Assembly: GCF_900113905.1 (NCBI RefSeq)
Contig: NZ_FORC01000001.1
Span: 1,672,060 to 1,736,059, forward strand
DNA length: 64,000 nt
Direction of reading: 5' to 3'
Source of the DNA: Phytopseudomonas argentinensis
GTDB lineage: Bacteria > Pseudomonadota > Gammaproteobacteria > Pseudomonadales > Pseudomonadaceae
Positions 1 to 8,807 of the stretch are shown in pieces (the stretch's first letter is position 1; each line of letters starts with the position of its first letter). Both the position numbers and the translations under genes were made by a program. A model generated the notes under the pieces. The model searched no databases, had not been told where the DNA came from, and worked only from the letters and a program-made list of their open reading frames with translations.

Positions 1-375
1 TTCGGCGCTCAGCGCGGCGTCGCCGACGGTCAGCCCGAAACCACCAAGAAAGCCTTGGCACCACTGGCCCAGCGCCGCGGCGCGCTCAGCGAGCGGCGCC
101 TCGTCGGACGGCAACAGCAACACCACGGTGACGTCGTCACCGGTCAGTTCGCCGCGTACCATCTCCTGCAGGCCGATCAGCGCCTGACGGATGTTTTCCG
201 GCGGTTCCACGCCCAGCAGCTCGGTGGCGTCGACCAGCCAGGGACCGGCTTCGAAGCCAGCGCCGGCGCAACTGCGGCCCAGCAGCAGGCCATGCAGCTC
301 GGCAGGTGAAACGGAAGAGCCACCACTGGCGAGCAGGGCAGCAAATGCAGCGTAGGGAGAACTGGAAGTCGGCAT
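1..375 (-). CDS. ygfB: UPF0149 family protein YgfB (partial, 3' end off window)
   Basis: The reading frame runs from an ATG at 373-375 leftwards to the window edge without a stop, giving the first 125 residues; the C-terminus is missing. The sequence begins [11 protein letters not shown] and contains [13 protein letters not shown] near residue 26 and [10 protein letters not shown] near residue 107, both typical of the UPF0149/YgfB family of small soluble proteins. The biochemical role is poorly defined. The gene is divergent from the coiled-coil protein and zapA, the usual arrangement in Pseudomonas upstream of 6S RNA and ygfA. The ubiH genes normally lie further along this strand but are outside the window. 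The family call is firm and the function unknown. Confidence 0.9.
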   Translation of the reverse strand, partial: MPTSSSPYAAFAALLASGGSSVSPAELHGLLLGRSCAGAGFEAGPWLVDATELLGVEPPENIRQALIGLQEMVRGELTGDDVTVVLLLPSDEAPLAERAAALGQWCQGFLGGFGLTVGDAALSAE

Positions 376-520
376 CGATCACTAGGCGCCAAGGGGCGCA
401 ATCACTAGAATGGAGGCTTTCTATCCTAGCACCGGCACACGGGCCAAGACCATCAGCCGGTTTGCGCGCTTGCACCGCCGCGCCTGTACACTGGGCACAA
501 CCCTGCCAAAGCGAGAGCCA

Positions 521-730
521 ATGGAAGACGCCGATCTACAAGCCCTGACGGCAAAGCTGGAGCTGTTGATCCAGCGCGTCGAGCGACTCAAGGCACAAAA
601 TCGCCTGTTGCTGGAAAGCGAGCAGGCGTGGCGCGAAGAACGCGCTCATCTGATCGAAAAGAACGAAATAGCTCGGCACAAGGTCGAATCGATGATTTCG
701 CGCCTCAAAGCCCTGGAGCAGGACTCATGA
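521..730 (+). CDS. small coiled-coil protein, TIGR02449 family (ZapB-like)
   Basis: This is a 69-residue, highly charged protein beginning MEDADLQALTAKLELL. It is predicted to be a nearly continuous coiled coil with heptad leucines (LELLIQRVERLKAQNRLLLE). The start at 521 is preferred over an in-frame upstream ATG at 410 because the leading 37 residues are not helical and overlap the promoter region of ygfB. Its stop overlaps the zapA start (ATGA at 727-730), so the two are translationally coupled. By size, coiled coil and pairing with ZapA it resembles the divisome factor ZapB, but that functional link is inference. Confidence 0.88.
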   Translation: MEDADLQALTAKLELLIQRVERLKAQNRLLLESEQAWREERAHLIEKNEIARHKVESMISRLKALEQDS

Positions 731-1041
731 CCCAATCGAATACCGTTACCGTTCAGATCCTGGACAAAGAATATTGCATCGCCTGCCCCGCCGATGAGCG
801 TAGCAACCTGCAAAACGCCGCCCGCTACCTGGACGGCAAGATGAGGGAGATCCGCAGCGGCGGTAAGGTCATCGGTGCCGACCGCGTCGCAGTCATGGCC
901 GCCTTGAACATCACCCATGAATTGCTGCACAAGCAGCAAAACCTTGACCAGCAGGTGTCCACCAGCCGCAACCATGTGCGCGATCTGCTGGGTCGCGTGG
1001 ACGACGCCCTGCACGATGATGCAGACGGCCGCGGCGTCTGA
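727..1041 (+). CDS. zapA: cell division protein ZapA
   Basis: A 104-residue ZapA homologue. ZapA binds and cross-links FtsZ protofilaments and stabilises the Z ring in the cytoplasm. The N-terminal globular part carries the family pattern VQILDKEYCIACPADE followed by LQNAARYLDGKMREI; the C-terminal half (from about residue 65) is a long helix that forms the antiparallel coiled coil of the tetramer. The ATG lies inside the stop of the upstream coiled-coil gene. The 6S RNA gene follows directly, an order conserved in gammaproteobacteria (zapA-ssrS-ygfA). Confidence 0.96.
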   Translation: MTQSNTVTVQILDKEYCIACPADERSNLQNAARYLDGKMREIRSGGKVIGADRVAVMAALNITHELLHKQQNLDQQVSTSRNHVRDLLGRVDDALHDDADGRGV

Positions 1042-1068
1042 CCAACGGTCGTTATTTTGCGTTATACT
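1038..1068 (+). promoter_or_regulatory. putative sigma-70 promoter of 6S RNA
   Basis: TATACT at 1063-1068 is a near-consensus -10 element lying 7 bp before the expected 6S RNA 5' end. The best -35 candidate is CTGACC at 1038-1043 with a 19-bp spacer, which is weak and overlaps the zapA stop codon. The -10 is convincing and the -35 is not. Confidence 0.55.
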
Positions 1069-1075
1069 GGCCGCA

Positions 1076-1254
1076 GCTCCCTGGAGTGTGCGCCAGTTGG
1101 TTGATGTCCCTGAGCCGATACGCACAACCCCGGGGGTTGTCAGTTGAGGCCGGTGTGCATGTCCGCTTGACGGAAAGCCTTAAGGTTTCCTGCAACCTCC
1201 ACCTTGAACTTTCGGGTTCAAGGGCTAAACCGACAGCGGCATGCTGGGGAGTCA
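1076..1254 (+). ncRNA. ssrS: 6S RNA (SsrS)
   Basis: 6S RNA folds to mimic an open promoter and sequesters sigma-70 RNA polymerase in stationary phase. The 322-bp gap between zapA and ygfA holds no ORF. Starting at GCTCCCTGG (1076) the sequence matches what I remember of Pseudomonas 6S RNA, including GATGTCCCTGAGCCGATAC, a GACGGAAAGCCTTAAGG stretch and the hairpin CCTTGAAC-TTTCG-GGTTCAAGG. The 3' end near 1254 (GCTGGGGAGT) can pair with the 5' CTCCC to close the long rod. Exact ends are estimated. Position between zapA and ygfA is the conserved location. Confidence 0.92.
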
Positions 1255-1262
1255 TAATTCGT

Positions 1263-1298
1263 AGCCCGCTGCTGGCCCTCGCCAGCAGCGGGCTTTTT
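1263..1298 (+). terminator. intrinsic terminator downstream of 6S RNA
   Basis: A perfect 14-bp stem AGCCCGCTGCTGGC / GCCAGCAGCGGGCT (1263-1276 and 1281-1294) with a 4-nt loop is followed by TTTT. It lies just after the 6S RNA 3' end and before ygfA, so it probably limits readthrough from ssrS into ygfA. Confidence 0.9.
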
Positions 1299-1363
1299 AT
1301 TGGCCGCTCGCCAGCGACCACTTCAGAATGCAGGACTCAGTTTGAAAACGAGAGGATCTGCCG

Positions 1364-1960
1364 ATGATCGAGGCCAGCAACCTGACCCGTGCCCAGCTGC
1401 GCCGCACCCTACGCAAAACCCGCCGTGCCCTGCCCAGGGCTGCGCAGCACAAAGCAGCCGCGTCGCTGTATCGGCAACTGGTCCAGCAGCCGATTTTTCG
1501 GCGCGCGCGCAGTGTCGCCCTGTACCTGGCCAATGACGGCGAGATCGACCCCCACCTGCTGATCAAGGCCGCCCATGCCCGCGGCAAGCAGGTTTACCTT
1601 CCGGTACTGAAATCCTGGCCGCGCACCAGCATGGTGTTCCAGCGACTCGATGCGCACGAAAAGCTGGCCGCCAACCGCTTCGGAATTCCCGAGCCACGCC
1701 GCAATGGCAAACGTCAGCGCAAGATCTGGACGTTAGATCTCATCCTGCTGCCCCTGGTGGGCTTCGATCAACATGGCGGCCGGCTCGGTATGGGCGGCGG
1801 CTTTTATGATCGCAGCCTGGCCTATCGCGCGCGGCGCAAAAATTGGCACAAACCGACACTGCTCGGATTGGCCCACAGCTGCCAGCAGGTGGACAGGCTG
1901 GCCATGGCCAGCTGGGATGTGCCCCTGGATGCCACCGTAACCGATGGCGGCTGGTACTAG
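1364..1960 (+). CDS. ygfA: 5-formyltetrahydrofolate cyclo-ligase
   Basis: A 198-residue 5-FCL. It converts 5-formyl-THF to 5,10-methenyl-THF using ATP, recycling a folate storage form in the cytoplasm. The hallmark glycine-rich substrate loop GMGGGFYDR is at residues 142-150, preceded by DLILLPLVGFDQHGGRL. The N-terminus has the basic helix LRRTLRKTRRAL that contributes to ATP binding. It follows 6S RNA, the conserved arrangement in proteobacteria where ygfA expression is linked to ssrS readthrough; here a strong terminator separates them. Confidence 0.95.
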   Translation: MIEASNLTRAQLRRTLRKTRRALPRAAQHKAAASLYRQLVQQPIFRRARSVALYLANDGEIDPHLLIKAAHARGKQVYLPVLKSWPRTSMVFQRLDAHEKLAANRFGIPEPRRNGKRQRKIWTLDLILLPLVGFDQHGGRLGMGGGFYDRSLAYRARRKNWHKPTLLGLAHSCQQVDRLAMASWDVPLDATVTDGGWY

Positions 1961-1970
1961 TACGCGGGGA

Positions 1971-2102
1971 TCAGAACCCGGCTCGACCGGCTTCAGCAAT
2001 CGATTTGCCCTGTTGCCACTGGCTTTGCGTATAACCTGTGGTCACCATGCCAAGGCCGAACACCAAGACCAGTACCCACAACAAATCAGGCTTGCGCCGC
2101 AT
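1971..2102 (-). CDS. small single-pass membrane protein, function unknown
   Basis: A 43-residue ORF starting MRRKPDLLWVLVLVFGLGMVTTGYTQ. It has a basic N-terminus, one hydrophobic segment (about residues 8-24) and a short polar tail rich in Q, K and A. The ATG at 2102 is preceded by TTGGAGGTGG, a good Shine-Dalgarno match, which supports this start over a longer frame. It is convergent with ygfA (10 bp between stops) and divergent from the EVE-domain gene. I recognise it only as a small conserved hypothetical protein of pseudomonads. Function cannot be assigned. Confidence 0.6.
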   Translation of the reverse strand: MRRKPDLLWVLVLVFGLGMVTTGYTQSQWQQGKSIAEAGRAGF

Positions 2103-2170
2103 ACCACCACCTCCAACCGAATGCCCCTTCACGCAGCCCCTGCAGCGCACCGACTCAGAGAGCAAAGTTC

Positions 2171-2620
<450 letters not shown>

Positions 2621-3040
2621 TCAGCCCTGCAGGATCAGGTTGTTGAACAGCAGATCCTCGACCAGCGGCACGCCTTCCTCGTCGGTCAGCACTTGCTGTA
2701 CCTGCTTGAGGGCTTCCTGACGCAGCTTTTCCTTGGCGTCGGCGGTGGCCAGGTTTTCTTCGGTCTGCTGGGAAAACAGCATCACCAGCTGATTGCGGAT
2801 CAGCGGCTCGTGGTGGGTAACCTTGGCCTCGGCATCCGCGCCGGTGACTCGCAGCGCCACGTCGGCCTTGTAGTACTTGAGCTTGGGCCCGGCGCCGAAG
2901 TTGCCTACCAGTGCGGGTGTCAGGCTGTGGTAGATCACCTGCGGCGCGGCGTTTTCGCCCTCGCCCTCCTTCTTTTCCTCATTGGCAAAAGCCGGGATCG
3001 ACAGGGCACAGGCAAGCAGAAGCGTGAGGAAGGTTTTCAC
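2621..3040 (-). CDS. FliL-like secreted protein
   Basis: A 139-residue protein with a Sec signal peptide (MKTFLTLLLACALSIPAFA) followed by an acidic lysine/glutamate linker and a FliL-like domain (YYKADVALRV, then LIRNQLVMLFSQQ). The start is GTG at 3040 with GGAG 8 bp upstream. Unlike flagellar FliL it has a cleavable signal and no flagellar genes nearby, so a periplasmic stator-like or unrelated role is possible. This stand-alone form is common in Pseudomonas next to ygfA. The fold assignment is fairly confident; function is unknown. Confidence 0.82.
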   Translation of the reverse strand: MKTFLTLLLACALSIPAFANEEKKEGEGENAAPQVIYHSLTPALVGNFGAGPKLKYYKADVALRVTGADAEAKVTHHEPLIRNQLVMLFSQQTEENLATADAKEKLRQEALKQVQQVLTDEEGVPLVEDLLFNNLILQG

Positions 3041-3189
3041 AGGGCGATCTCCATTGGGTTGCCAGCAAGCATAGCAACGCGCGGCGCAGACCCCAATGCT
3101 TATGGCGGGTTATCAGACGGGGCCATGCTCGTTGACCAATGCGGCGCCCCACCTAGACTGCTGGGCTAATCCGCTCGAGGTATACCGCG

Positions 3190-4170
3190 ATGAAAGCATT
3201 GCTCTGCAAAGCCTTCGGCCCCGCCGAAACGCTGGTACTGGAAGACGTCGACAGCCCGCGCCCGAAAGGCAACGAGGTGCTGATCGAGGTGCAGGCCGCC
3301 GGCGTGAATTTCCCTGACACGCTGATCATCGAGGGCAAATACCAGTTCAAACCGCCCTTCCCCTTCTCCCCAGGTGGCGAAGTCGCCGGCGTGGTCAGCG
3401 CCGTGGGCGACAAGGTCGCGCACCTCAAGGCCGGCGACCGGGTAATGGCCCTGACCGGCTGGGGCGGTTTCGCCGAACAGGTCGCGGCGCCCGCCTACAA
3501 CGTGCTGCCGGTCCCGCCAAGCATGGATCTCACCAGCGCCGCAGCCTTTGGCATGACCTACGGCACCTCCATGCACGCCCTCAAGCAACGCGCCAACCTG
3601 CAGTCCGGCGAGACCCTGCTGGTGCTTGGCGCCGCCGGTGGCGTCGGCCTAGCCGCAGTGGAGATTGGCAAGGCCATGGGCGCCCGGGTAATCGCCGCGG
3701 CCAGCAGTGCCGAGAAGCTCGACGTGGCGCGCAAGGCCGGCGCCGATGAGCTGATCAACTACAGCGAGCAAAGCCTCAAGGACGAGGTGAAAAGGCTCAC
3801 AGGCGGCAATGGCGTGGACGTGATCTACGATCCAGTCGGCGGCCCGCAGTTCGAGGAGGCGTTTCGCTGCATGGCCTGGAACGGCCGCTTCCTGGTCGTG
3901 GGGTTCGCCGCTGGCGGCGGTATCCCGGCATTGCCGGCCAACCTGCCGCTACTCAAGGGCGCAGCCCTGGTCGGCGTGTTCTGGGGTTCGTTCGCCCAAC
4001 GCCAGCCAGCGGACAACGCCGAGAACTTCCGGCAGCTGTTCGCCTGGCATGCCGAAGGCCAACTCAAACCGCTGATTTCGCGAACCTATTCACTGGCCGA
4101 TGGCGGCGACGCCATCGACGCACTCGCGCAACGCAAGGCGCTGGGCAAGCTGGTCATTCAGGTTCGCTGA
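3190..4170 (+). CDS. NADPH:quinone oxidoreductase family protein (zinc-free MDR)
   Basis: A 326-residue medium-chain dehydrogenase/reductase of the quinone oxidoreductase type. The N-terminal GroES-like domain (MKALLCKAFGPAETLVLEDV) is followed by a Rossmann fold with LVLGAAGGVGLAAVEIGKAMGA near residues 143-162 that binds NADPH. Zinc-ligand cysteines of alcohol dehydrogenases are absent, fitting the QOR subgroup. GAGGT 9 bp upstream supports the ATG at 3190. It probably reduces quinones or enoyl substrates; the physiological substrate is not visible. It is convergent with the reductase at 4177. Confidence 0.93.
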   Translation: MKALLCKAFGPAETLVLEDVDSPRPKGNEVLIEVQAAGVNFPDTLIIEGKYQFKPPFPFSPGGEVAGVVSAVGDKVAHLKAGDRVMALTGWGGFAEQVAAPAYNVLPVPPSMDLTSAAAFGMTYGTSMHALKQRANLQSGETLLVLGAAGGVGLAAVEIGKAMGARVIAAASSAEKLDVARKAGADELINYSEQSLKDEVKRLTGGNGVDVIYDPVGGPQFEEAFRCMAWNGRFLVVGFAAGGGIPALPANLPLLKGAALVGVFWGSFAQRQPADNAENFRQLFAWHAEGQLKPLISRTYSLADGGDAIDALAQRKALGKLVIQVR

Positions 4171-4176
4171 TGCAGA

Positions 4177-5154
4177 CTATGCGCCGCCCTGGCGCGGCGC
4201 GTAGGCGAACACGTCGGCGCGCATCTGGTGGGCATCCATCCCGGCCTCGACCAGGGCGTCCAGCGTGGCATAGACCATGCTCGGCGAACCACTGGCGTAG
4301 ACGTGCAGCGCGCGCAGGTCGGCGAAGTCCTCACGAACGGCCTCATGCAACAGGCCGCAGCGCCCCTGCCAGCCGCATTGGTCGCTGACTACCTGATGCA
4401 GAAACAGGTTGGGTAACGCCTGCCACTCATCCCAATGGGGCACTTGGTAGAAGTCTTCCGGGCGGCGCGCGCCCCAGTACAGGTGCACCGGATGCTCGAA
4501 GCCCCGCGAGCGACACTCCTCGATCAGGCTGTGCATCTGCGCCATGCCGGTGCCGGCGGCGATCAGTACCAGCGGCCCGTCCGGCAGCTCGGCCAGGTGG
4601 GCGTCGCCGAACGGCAGTTGCACCCGCGCCGTGCCCTGCTCGCGCAGTTGCTGCAAGAGGTTCAGGGCGCTGGCCTCACGGCCGAGGATATGCAATTCCA
4701 GATCACGCCCCTGCTGGGGCGCCGAGGCCAGGGAGAAGGCCGATTTCTCGCCATCCTGGCGCTCGATCAGCAGGTACTGGCCGGCATGGTAGCGTGGCGG
4801 TTTGCCGGCCGGTGCACGCAGCAGCACGCGCCACACATCGCCGCCCGCCTCAAGGCAGTCCAGCACCTGGCATCCCAGGCTGCGTACCGGCTGCTCGCCG
4901 GGCAGCAGCACGCCATCCCAGTGCAGCAGGCAGTCCTCCAGCGGCTCGGCGATGCAGGTGTACAGCTCGCCGTGGTCCAGTTCGACGCCGTTCTGGCGCA
5001 CACGGCCCTCGACCAGCAGCGCGGCGCACACATGGCAATTGCCGTTGCGGCAGCTCTGCGGGCAGCTGTAGCCCAGGCGCCGGGCGGCATCGAGGATGGC
5101 TTCGCCGGCGTCGACGTCGAGCACCGCGCCGGAGGGTTGCAGGGTGACCTTCAT
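4177..5154 (-). CDS. ferredoxin-fused NAD(P)H-flavin reductase (CDP-6-deoxy-delta-3,4-glucoseen reductase-like)
   Basis: A 325-residue protein with an N-terminal plant-type [2Fe-2S] ferredoxin domain (Cys35, Cys40, Cys43, Cys67) fused to a ferredoxin-NADP reductase module: FAD-binding RYHAGQYLLIER then FSLASAP, and NAD-binding LIAAGTGMAQMHSL. Such proteins pass electrons from NAD(P)H through FAD to the 2Fe-2S centre. The usual database name refers to a sugar-deoxygenation enzyme, but no deoxysugar genes are here. The ATG at 5154 overlaps the ubiD stop by one base (TGATG); an in-frame TTG at 5157 was not used. Coupling to ubiD parallels E. coli ubiD-fre, so a flavin-supply or ubiquinone-related role is a reasonable inference. 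Confidence 0.9.
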   Translation of the reverse strand: MKVTLQPSGAVLDVDAGEAILDAARRLGYSCPQSCRNGNCHVCAALLVEGRVRQNGVELDHGELYTCIAEPLEDCLLHWDGVLLPGEQPVRSLGCQVLDCLEAGGDVWRVLLRAPAGKPPRYHAGQYLLIERQDGEKSAFSLASAPQQGRDLELHILGREASALNLLQQLREQGTARVQLPFGDAHLAELPDGPLVLIAAGTGMAQMHSLIEECRSRGFEHPVHLYWGARRPEDFYQVPHWDEWQALPNLFLHQVVSDQCGWQGRCGLLHEAVREDFADLRALHVYASGSPSMVYATLDALVEAGMDAHQMRADVFAYAPRQGGA

Positions 5155-6620
5155 CAATCGATTCCCAACTGGCTCCAGATTTCATCGACCCGCCTGGTGA
5201 CCGCCTCGTCCTTGACGATGGCCCTGCCCCACTCGCGATTGGTCTCGCCCGGCCATTTGTGGGTAGCGTCGAGGCCCATCTTCGAGCCCAGCCCGGAGAT
5301 CGGCGAAGCGAAATCCAGGTAGTCGATCGGCGTGTTCTCGATCATCACCGTGTCGCGCTTGGGGTCCATGCGCGTGGTGATGGCCCAGATCACGTCGTTC
5401 CAGTCGCGGGCGTTGATGTCGTCGTCGGTGACGATAACGAACTTGGTGTACATGAACTGTCGCAGAAACGACCAGACACCGAGCATCACGCGCTTGGCAT
5501 GGCCCGGGTACTGCTTCTTCATGGTCACCACCGCCATGCGATAGGAGCAGCCTTCGGGCGGCAGGTAGAAGTCGGTGATCTCCGGGAACTGCTTCTGCAG
5601 GATCGGCACGAACACTTCGTTGAGCGCCACACCGAGGATCGCCGGCTCATCCGGCGGCCGGCCGGTATAGGTGCTGTGGTAGATAGGGTCGCGACGACGG
5701 GTGATGCGCTCGACGGTGAACACCGGGAAGGTGTCGACCTCGTTGTAGTAGCCGGTGTGGTCGCCGTAGGGGCCTTCCGGCGCGGTTTCGCCCGGGTGGA
5801 TCACGCCCTCGAGGACGATCTCGGCGCTGGCCGGCACCTGCAGCTCGCTGCCGATGGCTTTGACCAGTTCGGTCCGATGGCCGCGCAAGAGACCTGCGAA
5901 GGCGTATTCGGAGAGGGTATCGGGCACCGGCGTCACGGCGCCGAGGATGGTCGCCGGGTCGGCGCCCAGGGCCACGCACACCGGATAGGGTTTGCCCGGA
6001 TGCTTCTGGCACCACTCGCGGTAATCCAGCGCGCCGCCGCGGTGGCTGAGCCAGCGCATGATCACCTTGTTGCGGCCGATCACCTGCTGGCGGTAGATGC
6101 CGAGGTTCTGGCGTTCCTTGTTCGGCCCCTTGGTGATGGTCAGGCCCCAGGTGATCAGCGGCGCCACGTCGCCCGGCCAGCAGTGCTGGATCGGCAGCTT
6201 GCCGAGGTCAACGTCGTCGCCCTCCTCAACCACTTCGTGGCACGGTGCATCCTTAAGCACCTTGGGCGCCATGCTGATGACCTTCTTGAAGATCGGCAGC
6301 TTGCTCCAGGCATCCTTGAGGCCCTTCGGCGGCTCGGGCTCCTTGAGAAAGGCCAGCAGCTTGCCGATTTCGCGCAGCTCGGAAACGTCCTCGGCGCCCA
6401 TACCCAGCGCCACGCGCTTGGGGGTGCCGAACAGGTTGCCGAGCACCGGAACGCTGTGGCCCGTGGGGTTCTCGAACAGCAGTGCCGGGCCGCCCTTTTG
6501 CAGGGTACGGTCGCACACCTCGGTCATTTCCAGGATCGGCGATACCGGTGCCTTGATGCGCTTGAGCTCGCCGCGCTCTTCCAGGCCGCGGATAAAGTCG
6601 CGCAGATCGCGATACTGCAT
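5154..6620 (-). CDS. ubiD: 4-hydroxy-3-polyprenylbenzoate decarboxylase UbiD
   Basis: A 488-residue UbiD. It decarboxylates 3-polyprenyl-4-hydroxybenzoate in ubiquinone biosynthesis using prenylated FMN made by UbiX. The sequence begins [22 protein letters not shown] and contains the family segments [30 protein letters not shown] and [13 protein letters not shown]. Length equals that of E. coli-type UbiD (about 490-500). It overlaps the downstream reductase start by one base and lies after rho on the same strand, the usual Pseudomonas order, with the rho terminator between. Confidence 0.97.
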   Translation of the reverse strand: MQYRDLRDFIRGLEERGELKRIKAPVSPILEMTEVCDRTLQKGGPALLFENPTGHSVPVLGNLFGTPKRVALGMGAEDVSELREIGKLLAFLKEPEPPKGLKDAWSKLPIFKKVISMAPKVLKDAPCHEVVEEGDDVDLGKLPIQHCWPGDVAPLITWGLTITKGPNKERQNLGIYRQQVIGRNKVIMRWLSHRGGALDYREWCQKHPGKPYPVCVALGADPATILGAVTPVPDTLSEYAFAGLLRGHRTELVKAIGSELQVPASAEIVLEGVIHPGETAPEGPYGDHTGYYNEVDTFPVFTVERITRRRDPIYHSTYTGRPPDEPAILGVALNEVFVPILQKQFPEITDFYLPPEGCSYRMAVVTMKKQYPGHAKRVMLGVWSFLRQFMYTKFVIVTDDDINARDWNDVIWAITTRMDPKRDTVMIENTPIDYLDFASPISGLGSKMGLDATHKWPGETNREWGRAIVKDEAVTRRVDEIWSQLGID

Positions 6621-6697
6621 GCTGGAACCTCACTCGAATCGGGGCGCAAAGTTTAGCGCCGAAGTCGGACTTGCAGAACAGTCGATACTACAGACAA

Positions 6698-6727
6698 ACA
6701 AAAGCCGGGTTTCCCCGGCTTTTTTGT
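6698..6727 (-). terminator. intrinsic terminator downstream of rho
   Basis: A 7-bp GC-rich stem AGCCGGG/CCCGGCT (6703-6709 and 6714-6720) with a TTTC loop is flanked by A runs on one side and T runs on the other. It lies 12 bp past the rho stop and separates rho from ubiD. It could act on both strands. Confidence 0.85.
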
Positions 6728-6738
6728 GCCACCAGCCC

Positions 6739-7998
6739 TTACTTGCGCTTCATGGACATGAAGAACTCGTCGTTGGTTTTTGTGGCCTTGAGCTTGTCGA
6801 TCAGGAACTCGATGGCGGCGATCTCGTCCATCGGGTGCAGCAGCTTGCGCAGAATCCACATGCGCTGCAGTTCGTCTTCGGCGGTCAGCAGCTCTTCGCG
6901 GCGGGTACCGGCGCGGTTGATGTTGATGGCCGGGAATACACGCTTCTCGGCGATACGACGATCCAGGGGCAGCTCCATGTTGCCGGTACCCTTGAATTCT
7001 TCGTAGATCACTTCGTCCATCTTCGAGCCGGTTTCCACCAGCGCGGTAGCGATGATGGTCAGCGAACCGCCTTCTTCGATGTTACGTGCGGCGCCGAAGA
7101 AACGCTTGGGCTTCTCCAGGGCATGGGCGTCCACACCACCGGTGAGCACCTTGCCGGAGCTGGGGATCACGGTGTTGTAGGCACGTGCCAGGCGGGTGAT
7201 GGAGTCGAGCAGGATGACCACGTCCTTCTTGTGCTCGACCAGGCGCTTGGCCTTCTCGATGACCATCTCGGCAACCTGCACGTGGCGGGTCGGCGGCTCG
7301 TCAAAGGTGGAGGCGACCACTTCGCCACGCACGGTGCGCTGCATCTCGGTCACTTCTTCCGGGCGCTCGTCGATCAGCAGAACGATCAGGTGGCACTCGG
7401 GGTTGTTACGGGTGATGTTCGAGGCGATGTTCTGCAGCATGATGGTCTTGCCCGCTTTCGGCGGGGCGACGATCAGGCCGCGCTGGCCTTTGCCGATCGG
7501 CGCGCAGAGGTCGATCACCCGGCCGGTGATGTCCTCGGTGGAGCCGTTGCCGGCCTCCATGCTCAGGCGCTTGTTCGGGAACAGCGGCGTCAGGTTCTCG
7601 AACAGGATCTTGTTCTTGGCGTTTTCCGGACGGTCGAAGTTGATGCTGTCGACCTTGAGCAGGGCGAAGTAGCGCTCGCCTTCTTTCGGCGGGCGGATCT
7701 TGCCGACGATGGTGTCACCGGTACGCAGGTTGAAGCGGCGGATCTGGCTCGGCGAGACGTAGATGTCATCGGGGCCGGCCAGATAGGAAGCGTCCGCGCT
7801 GCGCAAAAAGCCGAAGCCGTCCTGGAGGATCTCCAGCACGCCATCACCGGAAATTTCTTCACCGCCTTTGGCATGTTTTTTCAACAGCGAGAAGATCACG
7901 TCCTGCTTGCGCGAACGGGCCATGTTCTCGATGCCCATCTGTTCGGCCATTTCCAGCAGTTCGGTAATCGGCTTTTGCTTGAGTTCAGTCAGATTCAT
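6739..7998 (-). CDS. rho: transcription termination factor Rho
   Basis: A 419-residue hexameric RNA-dependent ATPase that terminates transcription. The N-terminal Rho-N helix-extension-helix (residues 1-45) is followed by the cold-shock-like RNA-binding domain with [13 protein letters not shown] (about 61-73), the Walker A PPKAGKT (179-185), the Walker [16 protein letters not shown] and the Q/R-loop region. Length is exactly typical (419). The ATG at 7998 has no strong Shine-Dalgarno sequence. An AT-rich TATAAAT motif lies about 15-20 bp upstream, so translation initiation may be weak or leader-dependent. trxA lies upstream on the same strand, behind its own terminator. Confidence 0.98.
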   Translation of the reverse strand: MNLTELKQKPITELLEMAEQMGIENMARSRKQDVIFSLLKKHAKGGEEISGDGVLEILQDGFGFLRSADASYLAGPDDIYVSPSQIRRFNLRTGDTIVGKIRPPKEGERYFALLKVDSINFDRPENAKNKILFENLTPLFPNKRLSMEAGNGSTEDITGRVIDLCAPIGKGQRGLIVAPPKAGKTIMLQNIASNITRNNPECHLIVLLIDERPEEVTEMQRTVRGEVVASTFDEPPTRHVQVAEMVIEKAKRLVEHKKDVVILLDSITRLARAYNTVIPSSGKVLTGGVDAHALEKPKRFFGAARNIEEGGSLTIIATALVETGSKMDEVIYEEFKGTGNMELPLDRRIAEKRVFPAININRAGTRREELLTAEDELQRMWILRKLLHPMDEIAAIEFLIDKLKATKTNDEFFMSMKRK

Positions 7999-8199
7999 AT
8001 AGGAATGACGTATTTATAGAGGAGGGAATGGTAAGCATTGAGCTTGAGAGGCCGCACCGCGAGGAGGCGACAGGCGCCCGCTTTATTGTCGAATGTTCGA
8101 TTAGGAATGCGTCGGCAGCGGCGTGCAGGGGGTCACTTAGGAAAAGCGACGGCCCCGAATGTAACATCGGCTTTGCGGAGGCGTCTAGCCTTCAGGCAG

Positions 8200-8230
8200 A
8201 AAAAAGCCCCGTTGTCTACGGGGCTTTTCG
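8200..8230 (-). terminator. intrinsic terminator downstream of trxA
   Basis: A perfect 11-bp inverted repeat (8202-8212 and 8218-8228, AAAAGCCCCGT / ACGGGGCTTTT) with a 5-nt loop lies 8 bp past the trxA stop. The T run follows the stem on the minus strand. It isolates trxA from rho. Confidence 0.9.
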
Positions 8231-8237
8231 GTGACGC

Positions 8238-8564
8238 TTACAGGTTGGCGTCGATGAACGCAGCCAGCTGCGACTTGGACAGTGCGCCGACCTTGGTGGC
8301 CTCGACGCTGCCGTTCTTGAACAGCATCAGAGTCGGGATACCGCGTACGCCGTACTTGGGCGGGGTGTCCTGATTCTCGTCGATGTTCAGTTTGCAGACC
8401 TTCAGCTTGCCCTGGTACTCCTTGGAGATTTCGTCAAGAACCGGAGCGATCATCTTGCACGGGCCGCACCACTCGGCCCAGTAGTCGACCAGTACCGGCC
8501 CGTCTGCCTGGATGACGTCCTGATCGAAGCTGGCATCGCTTACATTGGTGATGAATTCACTCAT
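8238..8564 (-). CDS. trxA: thioredoxin 1
   Basis: A 108-residue thioredoxin, the general cytoplasmic disulfide reductase. The active site WCGPC is at residues 32-36, and the cis-proline loop GIPT and the C-terminal helix LAAFIDANL are present. The ATG at 8564 has GGAG 8-11 bp upstream; an in-frame ATG at 8585 would add seven unneeded residues. It sits beside rho as in most gammaproteobacteria and is divergent from ppx. A second, zinc-binding thioredoxin (trxC) is at 28253. Confidence 0.98.
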   Translation of the reverse strand: MSEFITNVSDASFDQDVIQADGPVLVDYWAEWCGPCKMIAPVLDEISKEYQGKLKVCKLNIDENQDTPPKYGVRGIPTLMLFKNGSVEATKVGALSKSQLAAFIDANL

Positions 8565-8656
8565 GGGAAGTCTCCGTGTTGGCACGCAATAACGATAAAA
8601 GTGGCGGCCATGATAGCCCGGCTAGCGTGACACAGGAAGGCGCCCGCCATTGAGCG

Positions 8657-8671
8657 TAACCATATAGGTTA
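8657..8671. repeat. 15-bp inverted repeat between trxA and ppx
   Basis: TAACC-ATATA-GGTTA forms a perfect 5-bp inverted repeat with an AT-rich centre in the 243-bp gap between the divergent trxA and ppx. It may be an operator or part of a promoter (the centre resembles a -10). No known consensus was recognised. Confidence 0.35.
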
Positions 8672-8807
8672 TCGACACGGGCAATGCAGCCAGGGGCGAC
8701 ATGGCGCTCGGCTGCGGGCCAGGGGAATGCCGGCGACGCGTGTATTCGTTGGCGCGCGCGACCTATCGTGGCACGATGGCGGGGTTCTGCATCGAGATTG
8801 ACTGATC

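Noticed and set aside
6097..8019. 640-codon frame antisense to ubiD and rho
   Set aside because: Spans two well-identified genes and the terminator between them, so it cannot be a real gene.
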